Source: Ancrocorticia populi
GTDB lineage: Bacteria; Actinomycetota; Actinomycetes; Actinomycetales; Actinomycetaceae
DNA length: 64,000 bases
Assembly (NCBI RefSeq): GCF_003123745.1
Contig: NZ_QETB01000005.1
Span: 124,001-188,000 of the forward strand
Direction: 5' to 3'
Positions 55,918 through 64,000 of the stretch are shown here, in pieces; positions within the stretch are counted from its first letter, which is position 1, and each line of letters starts with the position of its first letter. Made by a program: the position numbers and the translations under genes. A model generated the notes under the pieces. The model was not told the DNA's origin and made no database searches. It saw nothing but the letters and a program-made list of their open reading frames with translations.

Positions 55918-57183
55918 ATGCTGAAACTGTTTGTTACCTCGGTCCAAAGCGCCTTGCCGCTGTGCCTTGCGCTGGCTATCTTGCTTGCCAGCCGCGCCTA
56001 TTCACCACGAGAACGCCGCATCGTTGCGCGTTGGACGGTGGTGGTCAGCGTCGTGGGACTCATTGGTGGAGCCGTCGTCGCGTTCTTGCGCCTCAATACC
56101 AAACTCATCGATGTCCCAACGTTTAATGCCTACGTTGGTCCAGTGACGTTCCTCGCCATCGTGGCCTTCTTAGTGGCCGTGTGGCTCTTTGGTGGCCGGG
56201 ACCTTCACGATATTGAGCAGACGTGGCGCCACCATCTGCTCACCGTGACGAGCCTTATCGCCATCGTGACTGCCGGGGTCTCTTACGGCTTCACCTACTT
56301 CTTCAATACCTCTGGAATTGTCCAGATGGGGTCCGGCATCCTCGATACGGATAGCCTTCTGCGCCTCGCTGGCTACGTCCTTGGTACGGTGCTCGTGATC
56401 GTTGCTGCTTGGGGATACGTCGTATCCGCCGCGCGGGTTCCCTGGTATGTGCGCACCGCCGTCACCACCATCGTTTTTGCTGCCATGGTGCTTCCGCGTG
56501 CGATCCTGCTCTATCAGCAGTTTGCCACACGCCAGATGGTTCCGCGCAGCAATCTTGTGTTCAGCTGGGTTCTGTGGATCCAACAGAACGAGGCAGCCAC
56601 TCAGATATCTCTTGCGTTCCTTGTCTCCGTTCCCGGAATCATTGCCCTGTGGACTCACCCCCGCGGTCCGTTCAAGAATGCCGCGGAGCGGCGGGCCCGG
56701 AAGGCCGATCAAATCTCCCGGCGCAAGTTCCTTAGCCTGTCCGTTGTGGGTTCCGTACTGTTCGTGGGGGCGCTGACAGTGGGGAAGACCCGCGCCGAGT
56801 ATGTGCCGGAGCTCTCCGAAATCGAACCCTCTACGGTTGACGGCGATTGGGTTACCGTTGCCCGAGATCTTGTGAGCGACGGGCACCTTCACCGGTTCGC
56901 ATACGAGGCCAAGGATTCGACCGAGGTCCGGTTCATCGTCATCAAGAAAAACGAGAGTGCATTCGGCACCGGACTTGATGCCTGTGAGATCTGCGGAGAT
57001 TCAGGCTATTACGAAGATAAGGGTAAGGTCATCTGCCGCGAATGCGACGTCATGATGAACGTCCAGACCATCGGGTTTGCCGGAGGATGCAACCCGATAC
57101 CGATCACGTACGAAATCGATGGAAACAAGCTCAAGTTCTCCGTGGAGGAGCTCGAGAGCCACGTTTCGGTGTTTAAGAGTTAA
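55918..57183 (+). CDS. DUF2318 Fe-S-containing membrane protein
   Basis: Predicted membrane redox protein; the counterpart of Cj1660 in the Campylobacter p19 locus. The 421 residues have seven or eight hydrophobic segments (1-265 and about 280-300) and a C-terminal extracytoplasmic DUF2318 domain (about 305-421) with CEICGDSGYYEDKGKVICRE (CX2C...CX2C) and GFAGGCNPIPI, five cysteines in all. Inference: it carries a metal centre that takes part in electron transfer or iron release. The ATG at 55918 stands 2 bp before the next gene's unit at its 3' end. Confidence 0.88.
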   Translation: MLKLFVTSVQSALPLCLALAILLASRAYSPRERRIVARWTVVVSVVGLIGGAVVAFLRLNTKLIDVPTFNAYVGPVTFLAIVAFLVAVWLFGGRDLHDIEQTWRHHLLTVTSLIAIVTAGVSYGFTYFFNTSGIVQMGSGILDTDSLLRLAGYVLGTVLVIVAAWGYVVSAARVPWYVRTAVTTIVFAAMVLPRAILLYQQFATRQMVPRSNLVFSWVLWIQQNEAATQISLAFLVSVPGIIALWTHPRGPFKNAAERRARKADQISRRKFLSLSVVGSVLFVGALTVGKTRAEYVPELSEIEPSTVDGDWVTVARDLVSDGHLHRFAYEAKDSTEVRFIVIKKNESAFGTGLDACEICGDSGYYEDKGKVICRECDVMMNVQTIGFAGGCNPIPITYEIDGNKLKFSVEELESHVSVFKS

Positions 57184-57185
57184 CA

Positions 57186-58451
57186 ATGTTTTTTTGGAGG
57201 ATGATCAACCGTGCGTTGCGTCGCCAGGTCAATAAACGCCTGATGATCGCGCTCACGATCTTGCTCGGATCTGGCCTGACAACCTCAATGTTTGCCGTCA
57301 TGATGGATGTGAGCGATAAGGTCCAGTCCGAGCTGAGCTCATTCGGTGCCAACATTCAGATCGTTCCGCAGGGCGCTTCAATCGTCTCGGACATGTATGA
57401 CGTTGATGCCCCAACAACTCAAGGAGCGATCCGAGAGGATGAGCTGGGTAACCTCAAGACGATCTTCTGGGGTCACAACATCGAGGACTTCACGCCATTC
57501 TTGACCACGTCTGCAAGTGTTGATAACCAGGATGTGACCGTTGTTGGCACATGGTTCAACCACTTCCTCGCCACCAAGACTGGCGAGGAAGTGGAAACCG
57601 GCATCAAGCACATGCGGGACTGGTGGGACGTCACAGGCTCGTGGGCAACAGACGATCAAGCGATGGCTGGCTCTAGGCTTGCCTCGGCCAACGGATGGGA
57701 AGCCGGCGATACGATCACCGTATCCGCTGATGGCCAGGCTTACGATGTCACGATCGCGGGAATCATTCAGGCCGGATCGGACGAAGATCGCCAGCTCTTC
57801 GTTCCCCTCGATATGGCCCAATCGATTGCTGGGCGAGACGGTGATGTGGAAAAGGTTGAGGTGCGTGCAATCACCACGCCCGATAACGATCTTGCGCGCC
57901 GCGCCGCGCGGGATCCCTCAACGCTATCGCTGAGCGAATGGGAAACGTGGTATTGCACGGCCTACGTGAGTTCAATCGCCTATCAAATCGAAGAGACGAT
58001 GACGAACGTGGATGCGAGTGCCGTGCGGCAGGTAGCGGACACGGAAGGTGAAATTCTGGGCAAAACACAGCTCATCATGACAGTGGTAGCTGTTTTCGCC
58101 ATGGTGGCGGCCTCACTGGGCATCGCGAACCTCGTGACCGCCTCAGTGATGGAACGGTCCAAGGAAGTGGGCCTCATGAAGGCCCTCGGGGCCCGAAACA
58201 AGAACGTGGTGGCCACGATCCTGACGGAAACATTTGTGGTTGCCCTCATCGGCGGTGTACTGGGCTTCTTTGCCGGCGTGGGCTTAGCCCAAATAGTGGG
58301 CCACCTTGTGTTCGGATCAGGGATAACGATCCGTCCGATGCTCATCCCCGTCATGATCCTCATCATCTTTGTCACGGTGATCTTGGGGTGTTTGCCCTCG
58401 ATGCGATACCTGCTCAAGCTCAAGCCAGCGCAAGTTCTTCACGGGAGGTGA
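57186..58451 (+). CDS. FtsX/MacB-type ABC transporter permease (first)
   Basis: Membrane subunit of an ABC system with the MacB layout: TM1 (about 15-38), a large extracytoplasmic domain (about 45-285), and three TM helices in the C-terminal FtsX domain (about 290-415) including ASVMERSKEVGLMKALGARN and LLKLKPAQVLHGR. It has 421 residues and starts 2 bp after the DUF2318 gene. The paired permease and the ATPase follow. Such MacB-like pairs often move or relay signals rather than pump small solutes; the role in iron uptake is inferred from the operon. Confidence 0.9.
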   Translation: MFFWRMINRALRRQVNKRLMIALTILLGSGLTTSMFAVMMDVSDKVQSELSSFGANIQIVPQGASIVSDMYDVDAPTTQGAIREDELGNLKTIFWGHNIEDFTPFLTTSASVDNQDVTVVGTWFNHFLATKTGEEVETGIKHMRDWWDVTGSWATDDQAMAGSRLASANGWEAGDTITVSADGQAYDVTIAGIIQAGSDEDRQLFVPLDMAQSIAGRDGDVEKVEVRAITTPDNDLARRAARDPSTLSLSEWETWYCTAYVSSIAYQIEETMTNVDASAVRQVADTEGEILGKTQLIMTVVAVFAMVAASLGIANLVTASVMERSKEVGLMKALGARNKNVVATILTETFVVALIGGVLGFFAGVGLAQIVGHLVFGSGITIRPMLIPVMILIIFVTVILGCLPSMRYLLKLKPAQVLHGR

Positions 58452-58455
58452 TGAG

Positions 58456-59583
58456 ATGAATAGCCATACACAAATGTATTTGCGCATGATCACGCGCTCG
58501 TTCTTTGGGCGGCTCTCGCGAGTCCTCATCGCGTCCCTATCTATTGCCGTAGGCGCAGCCACACTGGCGGGACTGGGACTCATCGCCTACACGGTGCCCG
58601 CACAGATGCAAAAGGAGCTTCGCTCATACGGGGCCAATCTGATTGTTGTTCCCTCTGGTTCCGATAGCCTGACTGACGATAGTTTGGCGGAGGCAGATGC
58701 CGCCGTCGGCGAAAATCTTGGGCGTGCGCCCTACCAATACACCAACCTGGTGTACAACCAGCAGCCCATCTCCGTGATGGGAACAGAACTGGACGATGCG
58801 CAGAAGGTGCGCCCCTACTGGGAGATCGACGGAAAGGAGCCGGCAGAAACCGGTGAAATTCTCGTTGGAGAAAAGGTAGCCGAAACCTACCGGTTCAAGG
58901 TGGGGGAGACGGTAGGCCTTTCTGAGCCCACCACAGACGATGGTGCGGCAGAAAACCTGACCGTATCGGGGATCTTGCACACCGGCGGGGCCGAAGATGA
59001 GCTGATCGTCATGGGATTCGATACCCTCAGCGAGTTCACCGGCGCAGATGCCCAGTACAACCTCATCGAATATTCGGTGAATGCAAAGGGCGAGGTCCTC
59101 ACGCAGATTGCCGATCAGCTGACGGACGAGGATTCGGGCATGGAAGGCGAGGTTGTTCGCCGAATGACCGAATCCGAATCAGGTATTGCCCAAACCCTCC
59201 AGACCCTCATCTGGATCGTGAGTGCCATCATCTGCGTGCTGACGCTCATCTCGATTTCCGCCACGCTCAACGCGGTTGTGTCCGAGAGGTCCCGAGAAAT
59301 CGGCCTGAAGAAGGCCCTCGGCGCGGTAGCGCGAGATATCACGCGCGAGTTCATTGGCGAATCGGTGCTTCTGGGTATCATCGGCGGGGCGGTAGGCTCT
59401 GCGGTTGGCATCTGGATGGCCAACTTCATATCGATGGAGGCGTTTGCCGTCAAAATCAGCATATCGTGGTGGGTTATTCCACTCACCCTGATTTTCTCCG
59501 TCATTATTGCGGTGGTGGGGAGCCTAGCTCCGGCCCGCCGTATTTCCAGAATTAATCCCGTAGATGTACTAGGTGGGGAGTAA
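58456..59583 (+). CDS. FtsX/MacB-type ABC transporter permease (second)
   Basis: Partner permease, 375 residues, same design: TM1 (about 18-40), an extracytoplasmic domain (about 45-250), then the C-terminal FtsX domain with VVSERSREIGLKKALGAVAR and a final ISRINPVDVLGGE. The ATG at 58456 follows GGGAGG, 4 bp after the first permease. The stop overlaps the ATPase ATG (TAATG). The two permeases differ from each other and probably form a heterodimer. Confidence 0.9.
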   Translation: MNSHTQMYLRMITRSFFGRLSRVLIASLSIAVGAATLAGLGLIAYTVPAQMQKELRSYGANLIVVPSGSDSLTDDSLAEADAAVGENLGRAPYQYTNLVYNQQPISVMGTELDDAQKVRPYWEIDGKEPAETGEILVGEKVAETYRFKVGETVGLSEPTTDDGAAENLTVSGILHTGGAEDELIVMGFDTLSEFTGADAQYNLIEYSVNAKGEVLTQIADQLTDEDSGMEGEVVRRMTESESGIAQTLQTLIWIVSAIICVLTLISISATLNAVVSERSREIGLKKALGAVARDITREFIGESVLLGIIGGAVGSAVGIWMANFISMEAFAVKISISWWVIPLTLIFSVIIAVVGSLAPARRISRINPVDVLGGE

Positions 59584-60305
59584 TGGCCACAACAGACGAA
59601 TCGATCTACTCCATTCAAAATGTCAGCCGGCGCTACGGCTCTCTCGCGGCGTTGGACGATGTAAGCCTGGACATCAGGCGGGGCGAATGGATCTCCATCG
59701 TGGGACCTTCCGGCTCCGGCAAGTCCACACTCATGAACATCATGGGATGTATGGACAGCCCGACGGAGGGCACTGTGTTGCTTGAAGGCGACCGGCTGGA
59801 CAAAATGGGCGAACCCGAGCTTGCCAACGTTCGGCGTAACAAGATTGGGCTCGTGTTCCAGCAGTTCCATCTGGTTCAGCACCTGAACGCCGTGGAAAAC
59901 GTGGAGCTTGCCCAGTACTACCACTCAATGCCGGATAGTCAGGAGGCCCTCGATGCGTTAGAGCGTGTGGGGATGAAGGATCGCGCAACGCACTTGCCGC
60001 GCGAGCTTTCAGGCGGTGAGCAGCAGCGTGTGTGCGTTGCCCGCGCCCTGATCAACCATCCGGACGTGATTCTCGCGGACGAGCCCACGGGTAACCTGGA
60101 CGAGGTAAACGAGCGCATCGTCATCGATTTCTTCCATCAACTCCACGACGGCGGAACAACTCTCATCGTGGTGACTCACGATGCCGAGGTAGCCGCCCAA
60201 GGAGAGCGCCAGATCATTCTGGAGCACGGGCGCATTGCCCGCGAAGTTATCGGCGTGGATGGCACTCCAACGAAGGGACAGAAGAACCGTGACGAAGCAG
60301 AGTAA
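59583..60305 (+). CDS. ABC transporter ATP-binding protein (MacB/LolD type)
   Basis: Cytoplasmic ATPase driving the two permeases. The 240 residues hold Walker [13 protein letters not shown] (about 45), [18 protein letters not shown] (Q-loop), the signature [15 protein letters not shown], Walker [13 protein letters not shown] and the switch VTHD. LolD/MacB-type ATPases share this form. It overlaps the second permease by 1 bp and the lipoprotein gene by 17 bp. Confidence 0.94.
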   Translation: MATTDESIYSIQNVSRRYGSLAALDDVSLDIRRGEWISIVGPSGSGKSTLMNIMGCMDSPTEGTVLLEGDRLDKMGEPELANVRRNKIGLVFQQFHLVQHLNAVENVELAQYYHSMPDSQEALDALERVGMKDRATHLPRELSGGEQQRVCVARALINHPDVILADEPTGNLDEVNERIVIDFFHQLHDGGTTLIVVTHDAEVAAQGERQIILEHGRIAREVIGVDGTPTKGQKNRDEAE

Positions 60306-60735
60306 TCGGATCGGACTGGCCGTTGGACTGATTGGTGCTGCGCTCCTTGCAGGCTGCGGGGGCGGTGGTAGCTCGGCCGATCCGGCGAATGCCCTAGCGG
60401 ACGGGACGTACACCGGGACCTCGCCAGCCGAAGATGATGGCACATATGGCGTCGTGGAATTCACCGTAGCTGGCGGTGCCCTGTCCGATGTCACGTTCAC
60501 TGCCTTCGATGAGGATGGCACCGCTCACGATGAGAACTACGGGCTCAAGGCCGATGGCACTGTGGCGGACAAGGACTTTTACCAGCGTGCCCAGAACGCC
60601 ATCGATGCCGAGCAAACATACGTGAGTGAGTTTGAGGAAGAGGGAGACCAAAATACGGTGGATTCCATCGCCGGCGCCTCCCTGTCCTACCGCCTTTTCC
60701 AAGGCGCCGTAGAAGACGCCATCGCAAACGCCTGA
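60289..60735 (+). CDS. FMN-binding-domain lipoprotein, likely flavinylated
   Basis: Extracytoplasmic redox lipoprotein. The 148 residues start with a lipoprotein signal (GLAVGLIGAALLAGCGGGG, lipobox LLAGC). An FMN-binding domain of the RnfG/NqrC type follows, with DGTYTGTSPAEDDGTYGVVE and the flavinylation-like motif DSIAGASLSYRLF at the C-terminus. The usual D-x-x-S/T-GAT is GAS here, so Ser would be the attachment residue. ApbE, which attaches FMN to such motifs, is encoded 10 bp downstream. The start is GTG at 60289. Confidence 0.87.
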   Translation: MTKQSNRIGLAVGLIGAALLAGCGGGGSSADPANALADGTYTGTSPAEDDGTYGVVEFTVAGGALSDVTFTAFDEDGTAHDENYGLKADGTVADKDFYQRAQNAIDAEQTYVSEFEEEGDQNTVDSIAGASLSYRLFQGAVEDAIANA

Positions 60736-60745
60736 TAAAGACCTG

Positions 60746-61669
60746 ATGGACGATCGCTCCTTTCGCCCCAGCGTCCAACGGCCTCATTCGGCAACGTTCC
60801 CTACCATGGGCACTCTGTTACGGGTTGCCTGGGCGGGGAACAATCACGGTATTGCGGCAGCACTCCATCAGAAAGTGCGGCACCTCGAGCGCCTCATGAC
60901 GAGGTTTCGCGAGGATTCCGAGGTATCTCGTCTTGGTAGCCAGTGGGTTGAGGTGTCCTCGGATACCGCTGCCGTGTTGGGTGCCGCCAAGCTCTATGAG
61001 CACCAGACTGGCGGTCATTTCAGCGTGCTTGTTGGCCGCCAGATGCGCGAGTGGGAGGCCATCGCTGGCGGAGACGCCGCCAAGCCGCGGCCAACGCGCG
61101 GCAAGATCGAAATAGACGGGCCACGGTGCCGCATCCTTGACGCTCCCGAGCGCCCCGTTGATCTGGGCGGCATCGCGAAGGGATACGCCGCCGATCAGCT
61201 GCGTGACCTTGCTCGAAGCATGGGGGCCACCGATGTTCTGGTATCCCTTGGAACATCCTCGATTTCCGTAGCTGGCGCGCCCGCAACGATCGGGTTGGCG
61301 AGTCCGTGGCACGGCCCGGACCGCATCGGGTCCCTGACTCTGGAATTAGGGGCGCTCGCGGTTTCCGCCGATCCCGGCACGAGAATCGGTGCCCAGCGGC
61401 GCCGCAGCCACGTGCTGAACCCAGACACGGGCACGCCCGCCCTCACCGATCTATGCGGCGTTGTGGTCACGGGCGCCGATGGTATGGCGTGCGAGGCCTT
61501 CTCCACCGCCTATCTTGCGATGGGACTAAGTGCGGCCATGCACCTAGACGCCCAGCATCCTGAGCTCAACACCGTTTTCATGACAGTGGATGGCCGGTTG
61601 CTCGCCAGCCCGGACCTCAAGTTGCGGACGGTCAGTGGCCTGCAAGCTTGGTTTGAACGCCAGCGCTAG
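60746..61669 (+). CDS. apbE: FAD:protein FMN transferase ApbE
   Basis: Attaches FMN from FAD to Ser/Thr of target proteins in a Mg-dependent reaction. The 307 residues show the ApbE fold: TMGTLLRVAWAG, FREDSEVSRLG, PVDLGGIAKGYAADQL (FAD site), GATDVLVSLGTSSISVAG, SHVLNPDTGTPA and the metal-site loop VVVTGADGMACEAFSTA. No signal peptide or lipobox is visible, so the protein may act in the cytosol or its start may lie elsewhere. Its obvious substrate is the lipoprotein encoded just upstream. Confidence 0.92.
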   Translation: MDDRSFRPSVQRPHSATFPTMGTLLRVAWAGNNHGIAAALHQKVRHLERLMTRFREDSEVSRLGSQWVEVSSDTAAVLGAAKLYEHQTGGHFSVLVGRQMREWEAIAGGDAAKPRPTRGKIEIDGPRCRILDAPERPVDLGGIAKGYAADQLRDLARSMGATDVLVSLGTSSISVAGAPATIGLASPWHGPDRIGSLTLELGALAVSADPGTRIGAQRRRSHVLNPDTGTPALTDLCGVVVTGADGMACEAFSTAYLAMGLSAAMHLDAQHPELNTVFMTVDGRLLASPDLKLRTVSGLQAWFERQR

Positions 61670-62025
61670 GTGTCTGTGCCTGTAGGTTTTCTCAATCGGC
61701 GTTGCAAATAGATCGCCATCAGGAATGCGACTTGAACTCCAAGTAAGAGAGGGAAACTGAACGGAGTGAGAGGTTCTACGGTTGTGATGAACTGCCCCGT
61801 TTCTGTTGGCCATTCGCAGACGACCGAGGGTGGCAACATCCTCCATTCGGCATCCGGGACCGTCATCTCCGAGACTCCGTTAGGGGTACCACCTATCTCT
61901 ATGCAGGCCACAGCTGGAGATCCGGCGGAACGCATGTCCGAAATCGGGACAAGCGTGCACATTCCAAGGGAGACAAGTGCGCCGATACCAAGAATGAGAG
62001 TAGCGAACCTTTTCAGCGTTTTCAC
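61666..62025 (-). CDS. Small membrane protein of unknown function
   Basis: Hypothetical protein of 119 residues. It has an N-terminal hydrophobic segment (about 7-28, a signal or TM), an extracytoplasmic loop with two cysteines (in VACIEIGG and SVVCEWPTETG) and a second TM near the C-terminus (about 90-109) followed by a basic end (LQRRLRKPTG). The VCEWPTETG loop resembles hypothetical actinobacterial proteins with a PWVCEWP-like motif, from memory only. It is convergent with apbE (4-bp overlap). Confidence 0.65.
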   Translation of the reverse strand: MKTLKRFATLILGIGALVSLGMCTLVPISDMRSAGSPAVACIEIGGTPNGVSEMTVPDAEWRMLPPSVVCEWPTETGQFITTVEPLTPFSFPLLLGVQVAFLMAIYLQRRLRKPTGTDT

Positions 62026-62263
62026 TGTCTACTCCAAACTGAGATGAGACGGGATCTCCGACCAATGTTTTACGGATCCTATGATGCCCTGTTTTCGTAT
62101 CTCTTTATAACAAACATCTGGGTAATTCTGTGGCATGTGCAATCCTGCTTGCCGCAATACTTCCACGCTACGCCAGGAACATATTTTGTGGACCAATTTG
62201 TGGAACCTAGTTAAATGGGCTTAACCTAAATGTGTTGAGAGTCACTAACAGGTTGAAGATGGG
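62026..62263 (+). other. AT-rich intergenic region with possible promoter
   Basis: This divergent gap has lower GC than its neighbours. TTGTGG at 62186-62191 and TAGTTA at 62208-62213, 16 bp apart, could drive the secreted-protein gene. A short direct repeat, TTTGTGGACC at 62185-62194 and TTTGTGGAACC at 62197-62207, covers the same site and might bind a regulator. No gene is seen. Confidence 0.35.
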
Positions 62264-63493
62264 ATGAAGAACAATAGATGCTTCTTTGGGGCTGGAGCCG
62301 CATTTTTGCTGGTTCTTGCGCTTGGTGTAGGTACAACAGCCGGTGCGTCCCCGGAAGGACTTGCCAACGACCAACAGGCAAGTTTAGTTAGCGTTATGCC
62401 CAATGACTCGGCGCCTAGATCATCACAAGAGGCAGAGCACGTAGTCCTTGCGCACCCGATCTCTCTGCCTGAGGCATCGGAGATTGGGGCAGGTATTCCT
62501 GAAGTCGTAGGATTCAGGATTGAACAACCGGGGTTGGTTGGAGAAGTATTCCCTGGAGAAAAGTACACCGTAGAGCAGTACCTCTCAGACTTTGAGCGAG
62601 ATTACGGCGTTCAACCTGCCGTAACCGAAGTCATTCTAGAGAGTAGTGAGAGTCAAAGCGAAACCCAAGACTTGACGACAGATGAGGTTAACGCCGACGC
62701 CTTGGAAGGAGAGTTTGACAAAGCGAAAGCTGTTACCCCCGAAGCGCCTTCTGAGCATGGAGCAATGGCCACTGCAGCGCGAGACACGAAAAGTGACCAA
62801 CCGCCTGCTGTGGATGCGCGGGCAGCCGAGGCTGTGTGGGCACCGCAGTTCACTCAGATCTGGGCTCAGAATATCGACGGACAAGCTGCAGTTGCACAAC
62901 TGCACCGGTGGTACGCCGAGCGTAAACCTTCGAATATGCCATCCGACTGGGGAATGGAAAATGATCTGATGCAACACACCAGCCACAAGACAGCCGGGAC
63001 ACGTCCGGCTTGTTTGCCAACGAATTTCCGTGAATTGTTCTGGTCGTCGAAAGCGGGAAACATTGCGTGGGACTTCTACGATCCTCAAGGTGGATCGTTG
63101 AGCGGAGTTGGTGCATATTTCGATTGGGACGATCTAACAGACGGATGTGGCGAGCAGTCGATTACCGTAGGCATTGGCTACCCTCAGAATCTTCCCGCAG
63201 GTGACTCTGGTGTTACTGAATTGATGACCCGTGTGGTGGGAGAGGTTGGTGTTGAAAGCTCCACCAAGTTCAGCGCGTACGCTCAAGCGGTTTCGAACGA
63301 CTGTAATGATCTAGGACAAGAACCTGGTAGTGCCTGCATGGGGTTGAACACAGAGCGAAGCTTCCCGGCGAGCGGTGGGCAGCAAAGTCAAATCGTGGTT
63401 AATAGAAACCGTGAATGGACGCTCCCCGGCTGCTTTGCGACTGAGTATCCTAACAGTCCGATCACGGTTCCTGACTGCGGTTTCTTGGAGTAG
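62264..63493 (+). CDS. Secreted protein of unknown function
   Basis: Hypothetical exported protein of 409 residues. It has a signal peptide (about 1-28, LLVLALGVGTTAGA), an N-terminal region with VGEVFPGEKYTVEQYLSDFE and FERDYGVQPAVTEV (about 90-125), an acidic and Ala-rich linker (125-190), and a C-terminal domain (about 190-409) rich in Trp, Tyr and Gly. The last half holds six spaced cysteines (in ACLPTN, DGCGEQ, NDCND, SACMG, GCFAT, PDCGF), enough for three disulfides. There is no LPXTG or membrane anchor. No family is recognised. It lies in an AT-richer area beside a transposase remnant, which hints at transfer. Confidence 0.75.
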   Translation: MKNNRCFFGAGAAFLLVLALGVGTTAGASPEGLANDQQASLVSVMPNDSAPRSSQEAEHVVLAHPISLPEASEIGAGIPEVVGFRIEQPGLVGEVFPGEKYTVEQYLSDFERDYGVQPAVTEVILESSESQSETQDLTTDEVNADALEGEFDKAKAVTPEAPSEHGAMATAARDTKSDQPPAVDARAAEAVWAPQFTQIWAQNIDGQAAVAQLHRWYAERKPSNMPSDWGMENDLMQHTSHKTAGTRPACLPTNFRELFWSSKAGNIAWDFYDPQGGSLSGVGAYFDWDDLTDGCGEQSITVGIGYPQNLPAGDSGVTELMTRVVGEVGVESSTKFSAYAQAVSNDCNDLGQEPGSACMGLNTERSFPASGGQQSQIVVNRNREWTLPGCFATEYPNSPITVPDCGFLE

Positions 63494-63502
63494 GTGATAT
63501 CT

Positions 63503-63531
63503 ACCTGTTAGCCATCGGATGGCTAACAGGT
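63503..63531 (+). terminator. Hairpin after the secreted-protein gene
   Basis: A perfect 13-bp stem, ACCTGTTAGCCAT at 63503-63515 with ATGGCTAACAGGT at 63519-63531, has a 3-nt loop. It begins 10 bp after the stop and has no T-run. Confidence 0.7.
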
Positions 63532-63608
63532 GGATTGGTCCACTGTCAGCCTCTCTCGCAGTTGACGAGAGTATTCAGCATGAGAATTCAAAGAGCTTCA
63601 GTTACAAT

Positions 63609-64000
63609 CTAACAGTTCTGTCTATGGTCATAACGAGCATTCAAGAGTTTGCTCGGCACATCTTGACGGTGAAGGTTGGTATTGGCGGTTCCTCGGATTT
63701 GGCCGTGTAATTGGCATCTGAAGCCACGGGGCCACAACAGCCTGCGGGCTATGTAGTTGGCTAGGTCCTGAAGTCTGAGGGCGCAGATGTACAGGTGTTC
63801 AAGTCTGCCGTCGATCGCTTGGGCGGGGAGATTCGATGTTCCAGAGCGATCGAAATATGCCAGAATATCCACAGCTCAGCGTTTGAGAGTGCGTTCCAGC
63901 TTCATGACCTCGCTGAGGACCTTGGTTGTTGCATCGCTGACGACATCGATGATCTGGGCCATGATGCGTTTGCACTCTATTAGGTCGAGTGCTGGTAGGC
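63609..64000 (-). pseudogene. ISL3-family transposase, broken C-terminal part (continues outside window)
   Basis: Reading the minus strand from 64000, the frame gives IMAQIIDVVSDATTKVLSEV and LERTLKR, then an in-frame TGA at 63878-63876. The same frame continues with AVDILAYFDRSGTSN, AIDGRLEHL, LANYIARRLL and GFRCQLH. This matches the C-terminus of ISL3 transposases (typical core YFDRPGTSNGPTEAINGRL, from memory). Beyond the stop codon, the GPTEA box is changed to LPAQA, so the element is decayed. Its 5' part lies beyond the window and no terminal inverted repeat was identified. Confidence 0.75.

Noticed and set aside
1-64000. tRNA genes, rRNA genes, CRISPR arrays, riboswitches
   Set aside because: The gaps between genes were read for cloverleaf ends, repeat-spacer patterns and common riboswitch cores; none was convincing.

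Overview
The window is 64 kb from an actinomycete chromosome. The genes read as high-GC Gram-positive. Supporting signs are many GTG starts, DUF2469 beside rnhB, a DUF4081-GNAT protein between ispG and proS, a YlxR-IF2 order, a GlnR-type operator before amt and a DtxR/IdeR-type operator before an iron operon. A member of or near the Actinomycetaceae is my best guess; the species is not recognised.

Layout. 1-5.9 kb: 3' part of ftsY, the nitrogen cluster amt-glnK-glnD (the GlnD ends after its HD domain), and ffh. 5.9-6.9 kb: a CDF cation exporter on the minus strand. 7.1-16.4 kb: a housekeeping run of rpsP-khpA-rimM-trmD, rplS-lepB-rnhB-DUF2469, yraN-comM-dprA and xerC, with TrmD fused to a GNAT acetyltransferase. 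16.4-19.1 kb: a minus-strand M23 peptidase, then rpsB-tsf with a strong terminator.

19.1-28.7 kb is an accessory block. It sits between tsf and pyrH, which are neighbours in many actinomycetes. It holds a UPF0210/ACT pair on the minus strand, a retron-like reverse transcriptase with a structured RNA region and promoter directly upstream, an AraC regulator, a ttdA-ttdB-transporter operon for tartrate (or a related diacid), a second DASS transporter and a receiver-only response regulator.

28.7-52.8 kb: conserved core genes again. These are pyrH-frr-cdsA-rlmN, a protein with four DivIVA-like repeats, dxr-M50 protease-ispG-GNAT-proS, a minus-strand membrane-anchored protein, rimP-nusA-ylxR-infB-rbfA-truB-ribF, rpsO, pnp, an M16 peptidase and dapB.

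52.8-61.7 kb: a GNAT on the minus strand, then an iron operon behind a DtxR-like site: FTR1 permease, P19-type lipoprotein, DUF2318 Fe-S membrane protein, two FtsX-type permeases, an ABC ATPase, an FMN-binding lipoprotein and ApbE. The order of the first six matches the Campylobacter p19 locus, with a flavin pair at the end where that locus has thioredoxin-like genes. 61.7-64 kb is more AT-rich: a small membrane protein, a secreted protein of unknown function, and the broken 3' end of an ISL3-family transposase running off the window.

The best candidate for an undescribed system is the retron-like locus at about 20.84-22.13 kb. It has a promoter, an msr/msd-like RNA with candidate a1/a2 arms, and an RT, but no recognisable effector. 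The RT stop overlaps the first possible start of the AraC gene. No tRNA, rRNA, CRISPR array or replication origin was seen.
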